DNA from: Nocardioides sp. SLBN-35
GTDB lineage: Bacteria > Actinomycetota > Actinomycetes > Propionibacteriales > Nocardioidaceae
Direction of reading: 5' to 3'
NCBI RefSeq assembly: GCF_006715725.1
Contig: NZ_VFNU01000001.1
Location: forward strand, 3,968,001 to 4,032,000
Length of the DNA stretch: 64,000 nt
This document shows, piece by piece, positions 1 to 7,799 of the stretch; position 1 is the first letter of the stretch, and the number at the start of each line of letters is the position of its first letter. A program made the position numbers and the translations under genes. The notes beneath the pieces are model-generated. The model saw nothing but the letters and a program-made list of their open reading frames with translations, was not told the DNA's origin and made no database searches.

Positions 1-436
1 TGATCAGCGGCGGCGCGTCGCTCGAGGTGGTGACCGCGTGGTGACGCTCATGGAGTGCCATCGGCCTCATCCGCAGCGAGAGGATCCGCCCTGCGCCTGA
101 GTGCGTGACGGCCTCCGACGGAGGTGTCGCGCTGCCGGTCAGCAGAAAGCGACCGGGAGGTGCTCCAGCATCCACCTGTCGGCGGATGACGTCCCAGACG
201 GCGGGCAGTCGTTGCCACTCATCGATCAGCAGAGTGCCCGACGCCGCGTTGGCGAAGGCAGGGTCAGCCTCGACCAGCGCCAGCTGAGCGGGATCGTCCA
301 GCATCCACGACATCGTCGCACGGCGCGCGGCCGTCTCCGTCTTCCCGACACCCTTCGGCCCGTCAATCGCCACCGCGGGTGCGGCAGCGAGGAGCTCATC
401 GAGTTCCTCGTCCACAGTGCGCGGAAGATAGGGCAT
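1..436 (-). CDS. AAA ATPase of the DUF4143 (AAA_14) type, 3' end outside the window
   Basis: The gene starts at an ATG at 436 and runs off the left edge, so only the N-terminal ~145 residues are visible. They contain a Walker A motif (GPKGVGKT, residues ~26-33) and a Walker B-like stretch (LLIDEWQRLP), followed by the arginine-containing segment LLTGSATP. This order is typical of the AAA_14/DUF4143 family, whose C-terminal half is not visible here. Members are P-loop ATPases of unknown cellular role, often found as single accessory genes. The gene lies just downstream of yraN, where comM and dprA often sit in actinobacteria. Three regularly spaced repeats precede the start and may be its operator. 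The family call is fairly secure; the function is unknown. Confidence 0.8.
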   Translation of the reverse strand, partial: MPYLPRTVDEELDELLAAAPAVAIDGPKGVGKTETAARRATMSWMLDDPAQLALVEADPAFANAASGTLLIDEWQRLPAVWDVIRRQVDAGAPPGRFLLTGSATPPSEAVTHSGAGRILSLRMRPMALHERHHAVTTSSDAPPLI

Positions 437-443
437 GCGCCAT

Positions 444-497
444 ACGCTACCGTTAGCAGGACATTGACGCTACCTTGAGCAGGATCTCTACGCTACC
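444..497 (-). repeat. Three-copy 23-bp-spaced direct repeat before the ATPase gene
   Basis: The plus strand carries ACGCTACC at 444-451, 467-474 and 490-497, exactly 23 bp apart. On the coding strand each copy reads GGTAGCGT, and the first two repeat units also share CCTGCT farther along. The last copy ends 8 bp before the ATPase start codon. The even two-turn spacing suggests an operator bound on one face of the DNA, but no binding protein is identified here. Confidence 0.75.
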
Positions 498-513
498 TCC
501 AGCACGCCGGGCA

Positions 514-879
514 TCAGCACAGCCCCCGAACGTGGTCGACGACCGCGGGACCGCGGCGCGGGCGCAGGATCGCGACCAGGTCGACCCGGATCCCGTCGGG
601 GCGGACGCCGCGCTCGAGCACCCACCGCTCCCCCATCCGCCGCAGCCGGTCGAGCTTGGCGTCGGTGATCGCCTCGTGCGGGGTGCCGGCCGCGAGGGAG
701 GTGCGGGTCTTGACCTCGCACACCACGAGGGTGGCACCGTCGCGCAGCAGTACGTCGACCTCGCCGTCGGCGCAGCGCCAGTTGCGCTCGAGCAGGACCA
801 TCCCGAGCCCGGTCAGGTGGCGCACGGCCACGTCCTCGCCGTACGCGCCGATCGCCCGGCGGGCCTGTGCTGTCGTCAC
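514..879 (-). CDS. yraN: YraN family (UPF0102) endonuclease-like protein
   Basis: 121 residues, the usual length for UPF0102. The fold is the PD-(D/E)XK nuclease type, and the expected acidic and lysine residues are visible in GEVDVL and CEVKTR. The cellular role is not settled. In most actinobacteria the gene follows rnhB and precedes comM and dprA. Here it lies downstream of the rnhB cluster but is separated from it by the Tad-like genes, and it is followed by an accessory ATPase. The chosen start is a GTG giving MTTAQARRAIG, which aligns with the family N-terminus. Confidence 0.88.
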   Translation of the reverse strand: MTTAQARRAIGAYGEDVAVRHLTGLGMVLLERNWRCADGEVDVLLRDGATLVVCEVKTRTSLAAGTPHEAITDAKLDRLRRMGERWVLERGVRPDGIRVDLVAILRPRRGPAVVDHVRGLC

Positions 880-1007
880 GCACCGATGGTCGTCAGCAGG
901 GCGGACGCAGGGTGCTCAGGAGGGGCCGGCCTGTGCACAACTCCCGTGGTGAGGTGGCCTGTGGACGCCGAGCGGCCCGAGGACGGACGGATGGGGCAGG
1001 AGGGACG

Positions 1008-2672
1008 TCATCCCACCAGCTGCGGGATCCCGCAGTCCGCCTTCTTCTTCGCGTAGACCTCGGCGCCCGCGACGTTGATGCCCAGCGCCTTGAGCAGCGG
1101 GGTCAGCAGGACGTTGTCGAGGGCCGCCACCAGCGGGTTGACGACCAGGGAGAGCAGGGGCGTCACGACCGCTCCCAGGAGCCCGCCGACGGGTAGGATC
1201 CCGAGCACGTTCAGGTGCGTGTCCTGGTTGAGATAGGGGACGCCGAGCGAGTCCGTGCCGAACTCGACCGGGGCCGAGCCGTCGTAGTTCTCGAGGTCGA
1301 CGGTGGCCGACTTGGTCTCGGTCGCGGCGGGCGCCGGCGTGCTGTAGAGCCGGATGTACCCGTCCACGAGATTGATCAGATTCAGCAACGCCTTGACCGA
1401 GAGGTTGTTCCTGTTGGCCGGGTCGCCGACGGTGATCTCCAGGCTGACCAGGCCACTGGTCGTCACGAAGTCGAGGATCTTCTTGTCGGTGAGGCACCGC
1501 ACGTCGTCGAGGCTCACGTCCGCCGGGGTCAGCTTGAGCGTCAGCGTGATCGGCGCCGAGATCGACACCAGCCCGAGGTCGAGGTTGGCCAGGTTGCCGC
1601 GCAGGTTGACCTCCACCTGGTTGGAATGCCCCTTGGTCTCCACGGACTTGGCACGCCCGCAGTACTGGATGGGCTTCTGCCCGATCTTCACGCTGCCGGT
1701 GAGCGTCGACAGCCCCACCACGTTGACGTTGAGGTTGGGCACCAGGATCGCGTTGGAGCCGTTGGCGACGAAGGCGGCCGTCGAGACCAGGTCGAAGACG
1801 TTCACCGTCGCGTCGAGGGCGGCCGAACTGGTGGTGTCGAGGCCGACGATGTCGGCCACGTTGACGATGATGTCCTTCGCGGCGACGGTGGCCAGCTTCT
1901 GCAGGAGCGCGACCTGCGCCGCATGACCGCCCTGGTTCTGGAGCACCTGCGCCATGGCCAGGTAGAAGGTGCCGAGGGAGACGCTCGCATCGACGAAGTC
2001 GTCGAAGCCACCGGCGATGAGGCCCGTGTTCACCAGGTCGAGCAGCTTGATGTCCGCCGCGGCAAGGCCCTGGGCGTCGAGCACGTTCAGTCCGACGTCG
2101 GTCCCCAGCGCCTTGACCAGCGGGCCGAGGATGGTGCCGTCGCCGAGCCTGATCCGGGCGGCGTAGGTGCCGACCGTGAAGCAGGCGCCCTTCTCGACCG
2201 AGGTGACCGCCGACCGGGTCGCGTCGCCCTTGGACCGCCCGGTCATCCCACCGAAGCTGAACTTCGTCGACGAGTGCGCCAGCACCCGGACCGCGCTCGG
2301 CGACTCGGCGTCGTCAGCGGGCTGGCTGAAGGCGACGAAGTCACCAGCGGCGTCGACCTTGCCGACCTTCCAGGTGACGTCGGCATCCGCACCGAAGCTG
2401 TCCCTGTTGCGCGCGAGCGAGGCGTTGACGGCGTCCGAGATCACGCCGTTGGTCATCAGTGTCTTGAGCGTCCTGCCGTCGAGCTGCCACGCGACGTCCA
2501 TCGCGACGACGTCGGCGACCGCCTGCATGTCGCGACGCACCACCCGCTGCTGGCCCAGGTCGACGGCGAACGCGGCCGACACCAGCAGGACGACGGACAT
2601 CAGTACCGCGACCAGGACCGCCGTCACTCCACGCTCGTCGGGGCACGCCCGAGCGCGACTCCCGCGGGCCAC
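1008..2672 (-). CDS. TadG-like secreted/pilus-associated protein
   Basis: 554 residues. The N-terminus is a short basic stretch, then a RGVTAVLVAVL-type hydrophobic segment (about residues 13-38), which matches the TadE/TadG-like signal-anchor in which the protein stays attached to or passes the membrane. The remainder is a long, predicted extracytoplasmic domain rich in V, L, N and G. It contains paired cysteines (for example KGACF, QYCGR, DVRCL and DCGIP) that could form disulfides. The GTG start lies one base after the stop of the upstream TadE-like gene, so the two are probably coupled. No tadA, tadB or tadC is nearby, so the secretion machinery must lie elsewhere. A role in Flp-type pili is inferred from the family only. 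Confidence 0.7.
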   Translation of the reverse strand: MARGSRARACPDERGVTAVLVAVLMSVVLLVSAAFAVDLGQQRVVRRDMQAVADVVAMDVAWQLDGRTLKTLMTNGVISDAVNASLARNRDSFGADADVTWKVGKVDAAGDFVAFSQPADDAESPSAVRVLAHSSTKFSFGGMTGRSKGDATRSAVTSVEKGACFTVGTYAARIRLGDGTILGPLVKALGTDVGLNVLDAQGLAAADIKLLDLVNTGLIAGGFDDFVDASVSLGTFYLAMAQVLQNQGGHAAQVALLQKLATVAAKDIIVNVADIVGLDTTSSAALDATVNVFDLVSTAAFVANGSNAILVPNLNVNVVGLSTLTGSVKIGQKPIQYCGRAKSVETKGHSNQVEVNLRGNLANLDLGLVSISAPITLTLKLTPADVSLDDVRCLTDKKILDFVTTSGLVSLEITVGDPANRNNLSVKALLNLINLVDGYIRLYSTPAPAATETKSATVDLENYDGSAPVEFGTDSLGVPYLNQDTHLNVLGILPVGGLLGAVVTPLLSLVVNPLVAALDNVLLTPLLKALGINVAGAEVYAKKKADCGIPQLVG

Positions 2673-2673
2673 G

Positions 2674-3123
2674 TCAGCTCACCCTCGCCACGGCGGTGTA
2701 GTGCAGGGTGTCGGGCAGGACCAGCCCGAAGCCCGGGATCAGCGTGTCGTACGCGATGACCACCTTCACCCGCGCGCACCGCTTCGACGTCTCGCCGGGG
2801 CAGTTCTCGAAGGTCACCGAGCACCCGTCCACGCCCGTCTTGCACTTCTGTCGCTGCGCGGCGAGCGCGTCCTTGACCGCGGCGAGTCCCGCGTCACGCT
2901 TGCTGTCCTCGCTGCCGATCCTGACCGCGGCCGCGCGCGCCCCCTCGGAGGCGGCCTGGCTCACCGACTGCCGCACGCTCAACATGTCGCCGTAGTTGAT
3001 GATGCCGAACACGATGAGCATCAGCGGGAACAGGATCAGCGCGAACTCGACCGAGGCCGCGCCCCTGTCGCCCGTACGTCGACGGCGCGGCAGAGCACCC
3101 GTCCCTCCCACACAGCGCCTCAT
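2674..3123 (-). CDS. TadE-like pseudopilin
   Basis: 149 residues. After a basic leader comes RGAASVEFALILFPLML followed by a hydrophobic stretch, which is the TadE signature with the conserved Glu next to the cleavage/anchor helix. Four cysteines lie in the C-terminal half. The ATG at 3123 is preferred because a strong GGGGAGG ribosome site lies 7 nt upstream; an ATG at 3150 and a longer frame to 3309 are possible but lack support. It is the first gene of a minus-strand pair with the TadG-like gene and is divergent from a second TadE/TadG pair. Confidence 0.8.
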   Translation of the reverse strand: MRRCVGGTGALPRRRRTGDRGAASVEFALILFPLMLIVFGIINYGDMLSVRQSVSQAASEGARAAAVRIGSEDSKRDAGLAAVKDALAAQRQKCKTGVDGCSVTFENCPGETSKRCARVKVVIAYDTLIPGFGLVLPDTLHYTAVARVS

Positions 3124-3478
3124 CGGCCGGCCTCCCCGGATCGCTCCCATGACGCCCCCGAGCGGCGTTGCGCACACAGTAGTGGCGCGACGAACGACCG
3201 GGGAACGGATCCCGGGGCATTCCACTCGGACGACGAGGGCGGGATAGCCCGTTGGGACTAGGACCCCATGGCCCCTGCCGCCCGGGACGATGGTCCCCAC
3301 GGACACCACCCGTTCAGGAGCCGCCCATGGTGCGCCGGCGTCACGCGGGTCCCTGACGGTCGGCCCGACTTCGGCGCCGAGGGCAAAAGGCGTCCGTTCG
3401 GGCTTCGCTCACGCGCGGCCGGTGCCGACAATCTAACCGGGAGTTCGGTCGGCTCGGGCCGTCGAGGGGGAGGCAGGA
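3124..3478. other. Divergent intergenic region between two TadE/TadG pairs
   Basis: 355 bp separate the two divergent TadE-like genes. The only clear signals are the two ribosome-binding sites (CCTCCCC at 3131-3137 for the minus gene and GGGGGAGG just before 3479 for the plus gene). No obvious paired -35/-10 could be chosen and no further gene was seen. The region presumably holds both promoters. Confidence 0.5.
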
Positions 3479-3988
3479 ATGGCTCTGGGACGACGACGTG
3501 TGCGTCGCACCGGTGCGACCGGTGAGGCGCGCGGTGCGGCGGCGCTCGAGTTCGCGCTCGTCGGCGGCCTGCTGGTGATGATCGTCTTCGGGATCCTCCA
3601 GTACGGCCTGTACTTCGACGACTCCCTGAACGCCAACCAGGGGGTCCGGGAGACCGCCCGGATGTCGGTGGTGGGCAAGAACTCCCCCGGCTGCGGTACG
3701 ACGACCGGTTGGCCCGGCATCGCGTGCACCGTCGAGAAGATGGTCGACCGGGCGCCGGCGGACACCTACGTGAAGATCTCCGCGCCCGACGGCTGGGCAC
3801 GGGGGAACCTCCTGCAGGTCTGCGTCCTGGTGCGCTCGCGCGGTGACTTCGGGATGCTGCCGATGCCCAACGGCGGCTACGTGCGCGCGAGCCTGCGGAT
3901 GTCGATCGAGGAGGACACGACCAAGCCCACGGGCACCGGATCGGCCGAGTCGGTGCCGACGGGTCAGAGCTGGTCGTGGTGCTCGTGA
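3479..3988 (+). CDS. TadE-like pseudopilin
   Basis: 169 residues. The basic N-terminus is followed by RGAAALEFALVGGLLVMIV and a hydrophobic helix (about residues 18-42), the typical TadE motif with its conserved Glu. The C-terminal part is extracytoplasmic and has five cysteines. The ATG follows a strong GGGGGAGG site. The TGA stop overlaps the GTG of the next TadG-like gene (GTGA). It is a paralogue of the minus-strand TadE-like gene, so the locus carries two diverged E/G pairs. Confidence 0.8.
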   Translation: MALGRRRVRRTGATGEARGAAALEFALVGGLLVMIVFGILQYGLYFDDSLNANQGVRETARMSVVGKNSPGCGTTTGWPGIACTVEKMVDRAPADTYVKISAPDGWARGNLLQVCVLVRSRGDFGMLPMPNGGYVRASLRMSIEEDTTKPTGTGSAESVPTGQSWSWCS

Positions 3989-5262
3989 CCGGCCCTCGGC
4001 GCGCCCTGCGGCGACGCCCGGACGACGAGCGGGGCGCCGTCGCGGTGCTCGTCGCCCTGATCGCCGTCGTGCTGCTGATGGCGGCCTCCCTCGTGATCGA
4101 CCTGGGCCTGGCCCGGGACGTGCGCGGCCAGGCACAGAACGCGGCCGACGCCTCGGCCCTGGCGGCCGGCAACGTGCTCTACGACGCGAAGGGCGTGGCC
4201 CAGCCGGCGCTGGCGACAGCCGCGGCCCAGGACTATGCGGCAGCCAACTTCAGGGTCGCGGCCGCGGCCTGGGCCGGGTGCAAGGATCCGGGCCACCTGG
4301 CGTACGCCCCCACCTCGCAGTGCATCTCCTTCGACGACGCGGACCGGCCGAGCCGGGTCCGGGTGCGGGTGCCGCAGCGCAGCGTGAAGACGGCGCTCGC
4401 CGGGCTGATGGGGGTCAGCGAGCTCCACATCGGCGCCGTAGCGACCTCGAACATCGACCCGGGCGTGGTGTTCAAGTGCTCGTTGTGCGTGCTCGGGGAG
4501 GGCCCCCACACCCTGGGCAACGGCGATGCGACCGTCACCGCGAGCAGCGTGCACTTCAACGGCAGCGTGTCGACCGGGCCGAACGGCCACGTCGAGGCGA
4601 TCGGCGACGGCAACGAGATCACCGTGGAGACCAGCGCCACCGGAAACTACTCCCCCGCGGCCGAAACCGTGGACACGAAGATGGGCGACCCGCTCGGGGG
4701 CTGGGCCATGCCGGCGCCGTACGGCACGGCGAGGACCGACCCCTGTACCGACGGCCCCGGCGTCTACGGCGACGCGACCCTGGGCAACAAGGACGACTGC
4801 ACCCTCGCACCGGGCCTCTACGTCCTCACCGGCACCTGGAGCATGGGCAACAAGACCGTGCTCAAGGGCGTCGGCGTCACCCTCTACGCCGTGTGCGGGA
4901 CCCCCACGGCACCGACGCGCTGCGCCCAGGGCCAGGCGGGCGGGGCCTTCGACGCGACCAACAGCAACGGCGTGAACCTGACCGCGGGCGCGCCCGGCTT
5001 CGGGGACCTGGCGATCGTCTACGACCGCAACAACACCCGGGTCCTCAACATCCAGGGCAACGGCGAGACCACCATCACCGGCACCATCTACGCACTGAGC
5101 TCGCTGCTGTACGCCAACGGCAACTCGGGCAACCAGGTCAACAGCGGCTCGATCGTCGTCAATGACCTCTACATGAACGGCCAGAACTCGCACCTGGTCG
5201 TCACCAACGGCATCGACCGCGAGTGGCGCGTCCCGCCGAGCGGCCTGCACCTGAGCGACTGA
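3985..5262 (+). CDS. TadG-like protein with a glycine/asparagine-rich extracellular domain
   Basis: 425 residues if the GTG at 3985 is used, which gives a GTGA overlap with the upstream stop; a GTG nine bases earlier is also possible. The N-terminus has ERGAVAVLVALIAVVLL, the TadG-type helix, then an Ala-rich segment (AADASALAAGNVL) typical of the family. From about residue 170 it is rich in short G, N and T repeats such as GNGDATVTAS and FNGSVS, which resemble a right-handed beta-solenoid. It probably acts at the surface with the TadE partner. The solenoid is inferred from composition only. Confidence 0.72.
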   Translation: MTGPRRALRRRPDDERGAVAVLVALIAVVLLMAASLVIDLGLARDVRGQAQNAADASALAAGNVLYDAKGVAQPALATAAAQDYAAANFRVAAAAWAGCKDPGHLAYAPTSQCISFDDADRPSRVRVRVPQRSVKTALAGLMGVSELHIGAVATSNIDPGVVFKCSLCVLGEGPHTLGNGDATVTASSVHFNGSVSTGPNGHVEAIGDGNEITVETSATGNYSPAAETVDTKMGDPLGGWAMPAPYGTARTDPCTDGPGVYGDATLGNKDDCTLAPGLYVLTGTWSMGNKTVLKGVGVTLYAVCGTPTAPTRCAQGQAGGAFDATNSNGVNLTAGAPGFGDLAIVYDRNNTRVLNIQGNGETTITGTIYALSSLLYANGNSGNQVNSGSIVVNDLYMNGQNSHLVVTNGIDREWRVPPSGLHLSD

Positions 5263-5286
5263 ACGGCCGGACGGGTCGAGCGCCGG

Positions 5287-5595
5287 CTACGGCTTCGGCA
5301 GCTCCAGGTCGGAGGTCGCCAGCTCCTCGACGTTGACGTCCTTGAAGGTGAGCACCTTGACGTTCTTGGCGAAGCGCGCCGGGCGGTACATGTCCCAGAC
5401 CCAGGCGTCGGCGATGGTGACCTCGAAGAACACGTCGCCGCCCTCGGAGCGGGCCTTCACGTCGACCGAGTTGCACAGGTAGAACCGGCGGTCGGTCTCG
5501 ACGACGTACTTGAAGATGCCGACGACGTCGCGGTACTCCCGGTAGAGGTTCAGCTCCTGCTCGGTCTCGTACTTCTCGAGCTCCTCGGCACTCAC
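5287..5595 (-). CDS. DUF2469 family conserved actinobacterial protein
   Basis: 102 residues, matching the usual length of this actinobacterial family, which almost always follows rnhB. It is acidic at the N-terminus (SAEELEKYETEQEL) and has the conserved aromatic stretch ADAWVWDMYRPARF. Its biochemical role is unknown to me. The start is a GTG. A TAGAGT hexamer lies seven bases upstream and uses the last bases of rnhB, so the gene can probably be transcribed as a leaderless mRNA as well as by readthrough. Confidence 0.85.
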   Translation of the reverse strand: MSAEELEKYETEQELNLYREYRDVVGIFKYVVETDRRFYLCNSVDVKARSEGGDVFFEVTIADAWVWDMYRPARFAKNVKVLTFKDVNVEELATSDLELPKP

Positions 5596-5602
5596 GAGGG
5601 CG

Positions 5603-5608
5603 ACTCTA
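5603..5608 (-). promoter_or_regulatory. Candidate -10 box for the DUF2469 gene, formed on the rnhB stop codon
   Basis: On the minus strand TAGAGT fits the actinobacterial TANNNT -10 pattern. It ends seven bases before the GTG start and its first three bases are the TAG stop of rnhB. This spacing predicts transcription starting at the start codon itself. No clear -35 box was chosen. Confidence 0.45.
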
Positions 5609-6283
5609 GCCCTCTCCCCCAGGCAGCGGCTCGAGTCCTGCCGCGCGTCGCACGTTGACGAACCGCATCCGGTGGATCGGCGAGGGCCCGTGCTCCTCGA
5701 GGGCGGCCGTGTGGGTGGCGGTGATGTAGCCCTTGTGCGTCTTGAAGTCGTACGCCGGCCAGTCCCGGTCGAGGTCGAGCATGATCCGGTCCCGGGTGAC
5801 CTTCGCGAGCACCGACGCCGCCGCGACGCACGCGGCCACCCGGTCGCCCTTCCAGACGGCGAGGCCGGGTACGCCGAGGCCGTCGACCGGGAAGCCGTCG
5901 GTCAGCACGTACGACGCCGGCAGGTCCAGCTTGGCGACGGCCTGCCGCAGTGCCTGGACGTTGGCGACGTGCATCCCGAGGCGGTCGCACTCGTCGTGCG
6001 GGATCACCACGACCGACCAGGACAGTGCCCGGCGCACGATCTGGTCGTAGCAGCGCTCCCGGGCGGCGGCCGTGAGCAGCTTGGAGTCCGCGAGGCCGGG
6101 GACGATCCCGGCCTTGCCGGCGGGCAGGATCGCCGCACCCGCGACGAGCGGGCCGGCGCAGGCCCCGCGGCCGGCCTCGTCGACGCCGGCGACCGGCTCG
6201 AAGCCGTGCCGGCGCAGGGCGCGCTCGTAGCCGTAGATGCCGGCGTCGCGTCGTACCGTCGCGCCCCTGGGCAGCGAGGACAT
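5606..6283 (-). CDS. rnhB: Ribonuclease HII
   Basis: 225 residues. RNase HII removes ribonucleotides from RNA/DNA hybrids and misincorporated ribonucleotides from DNA. The catalytic DEAGRG motif is at residues ~35-40, with further conserved pieces DSKLL, SVLAKVTRDRIM and HKGYITATH; the acidic active-site residues are all present. The ATG is preceded by GGAGGGAG. It follows lepB by 18 bp and precedes DUF2469, the standard actinobacterial order, so the three probably form one transcript. Confidence 0.97.
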   Translation of the reverse strand: MSSLPRGATVRRDAGIYGYERALRRHGFEPVAGVDEAGRGACAGPLVAGAAILPAGKAGIVPGLADSKLLTAAARERCYDQIVRRALSWSVVVIPHDECDRLGMHVANVQALRQAVAKLDLPASYVLTDGFPVDGLGVPGLAVWKGDRVAACVAAASVLAKVTRDRIMLDLDRDWPAYDFKTHKGYITATHTAALEEHGPSPIHRMRFVNVRRAAGLEPLPGGEG

Positions 6284-6301
6284 GCCGGGTGCTCCCTCCG
6301 A

Positions 6302-7174
6302 TCAGGTACCGGGGACGGTGTCGGCCTTCTCCGCCTTGTCCAGCAGGTCGGCCGGTGGATTGTCGGGGATGCCGTCGAAGACCTCCGGGCGACTGATCCA
6401 GCGCCAGCGGTCACGAGGCCAGATCAGCGTGAAGACCTTGCCCACGACGAGGTCGGTGTCGACCCACGGGCTCTGGGTGCAGGGGTCCTCGCTGGGGCTG
6501 CACAGGTGCGCACGAGAGTCGGCGGAGTGGCCGCGGTTGTCACCGAGGACGAGCAGCTTGCCCTTCGGGATCGGGCCGATGATCCAGTCGCAGGGCCGGG
6601 ACAGGCCGGTCTCGCGCTCGCTGACGAAGTCGTCGATCTCGGCGTTGCACTGTCCCGGGTCGGGTCCGAGGTAGGCGGACTCGTCGATGGCCTTGCCGTT
6701 GACCTTGATCCGGCCCTTCTCGTCACAGCACTCGACGACGTCGCCCTCGGTGCCGATGACCCGCTTCACGAGGTGGCCGCCGGTCGGGTAGAGGCCGACC
6801 TTGGACAGCAGGTTCGCGACCCCGGTCGGGCCCTGGCTGTCGGCGGGCCCGAGCCACTCGCCGGGATCCTGGAAGACGACGACGTCGCCGCGCTTCGGCG
6901 TACGGCCGAACCAGTAGGAGACCTTCTGGACCAGGATCCGGTCGTTCTTGACCAGGCCGGGCTCCATCGACTCCGAGGGGATGTAGAAGGCCTGGACGAA
7001 CAGTGCCTTGATCACGATCGCCAGGCCCAGCGCGACCGCGAGCAGCAGGATGCTCTCCTGCCACACCGGCAGGTGCTTGCGCTGGCCGGAGGAGGACCGG
7101 GAGCCCGCCTGGTCGGTCGCCTTCGGGTCGGGGACCTGGGCGGCGGAGTCCGCGGCGGAGTCGTCGGTCGTCAC
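6302..7174 (-). CDS. lepB: Signal peptidase I
   Basis: 290 residues from a GTG at 7174. It cleaves signal peptides from exported proteins at the outer face of the membrane. A disordered N-terminus (about 35 residues) is followed by one membrane helix (SILLLAVALGLAIVIKALF), then box B with the catalytic Ser (IPSESMEPGL) and box D with the catalytic Lys (GGHLVKRVIGTEGD). Box E is GDNRGHSADSR. Several cysteines lie between boxes. A TAGACT -10 box ends 8 bases before the GTG, while the longer in-frame start at 7213 would fall inside the rplS terminator, so the GTG is favoured. Confidence 0.95.
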   Translation of the reverse strand: MTTDDSAADSAAQVPDPKATDQAGSRSSSGQRKHLPVWQESILLLAVALGLAIVIKALFVQAFYIPSESMEPGLVKNDRILVQKVSYWFGRTPKRGDVVVFQDPGEWLGPADSQGPTGVANLLSKVGLYPTGGHLVKRVIGTEGDVVECCDEKGRIKVNGKAIDESAYLGPDPGQCNAEIDDFVSERETGLSRPCDWIIGPIPKGKLLVLGDNRGHSADSRAHLCSPSEDPCTQSPWVDTDLVVGKVFTLIWPRDRWRWISRPEVFDGIPDNPPADLLDKAEKADTVPGT

Positions 7175-7182
7175 GAGAGTCG

Positions 7183-7188
7183 AGTCTA
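7183..7188 (-). promoter_or_regulatory. -10 box for leaderless lepB
   Basis: TAGACT on the minus strand ends 8 bases before the lepB GTG, between that start and the rplS terminator. Placement predicts a leaderless lepB mRNA, independent of rplS. Confidence 0.55.
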
Positions 7189-7210
7189 GGAGCACGCCCC
7201 ACGCAGGACG

Positions 7211-7246
7211 CACGAAGGCCCGACCGTGTCCGGTCGGGCCTTCGTG
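7211..7246 (-). terminator. Terminator hairpin after rplS
   Basis: A perfect 16-bp stem (7211-7226 with 7231-7246) encloses a four-base loop. It lies 21 bp downstream of rplS and upstream of lepB. There is no long U-run, but the strength of the stem supports termination of the ribosomal transcript here. Confidence 0.8.
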
Positions 7247-7267
7247 GTAGCGCTGATCGGGGTCTCG

Positions 7268-7630
7268 TCAGACCTCGCGGCGCTCCTTGATCTTGGCCTT
7301 CTTGCCGGTGAGGTTGCGCAGGTAGTAGAGCTTCGCGCGACGGACGTCACCGCGGGTGACGACCTCGATGGTCTCGAAGATCGGCGAGTGGAGCGGGAAG
7401 GTCCGCTCGACACCGACGCCGAAGGAGACCTTGCGGACGGTGAAGGTACGGCCGATGCCGGAGCCGTGGACGCGGATCACGACGCCCTGGAACACCTGGA
7501 CACGGGAGCGGTTGCCCTCGATGACCTTGACGTGGACCTTGACAGTGTCACCGGCGCGGAAGGCCGGGACGTCGGCACGCTTGGCGGCGTTGCCGAGGTC
7601 GGTGACCACGGCGGGGGTGGGGTTGCTCAT
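7268..7630 (-). CDS. rplS: 50S ribosomal protein L19
   Basis: 120 residues, normal length. L19 sits at the 30S-50S interface. The motifs FRAGDTVKVHVKV, RVQVFQGVVI and VERTFPLHSP are characteristic, and the basic tail KKAKIKERREV is present. The ATG follows GAGGAG. It lies downstream of the trmD fusion in the conserved rpsP-rimM-trmD-rplS order, separated from it by 169 bp, and is followed by a strong hairpin. Confidence 0.98.
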   Translation of the reverse strand: MSNPTPAVVTDLGNAAKRADVPAFRAGDTVKVHVKVIEGNRSRVQVFQGVVIRVHGSGIGRTFTVRKVSFGVGVERTFPLHSPIFETIEVVTRGDVRRAKLYYLRNLTGKKAKIKERREV

Positions 7631-7799
7631 GATTCTCCTCGCGAATGCACACAGGTCAGCCGCGGTGGTGGTGGGATGCGGATCGGAGCGTCACGATCGG
7701 CGATTCCCCTGTGGCAGAAGCGTCCGTGACACCGACCAGCAATCCTCCCACAGCAGGCGGCGGCCGCCCAAAATGGCGCTCAGCGGTGCTCAGCGGTGC

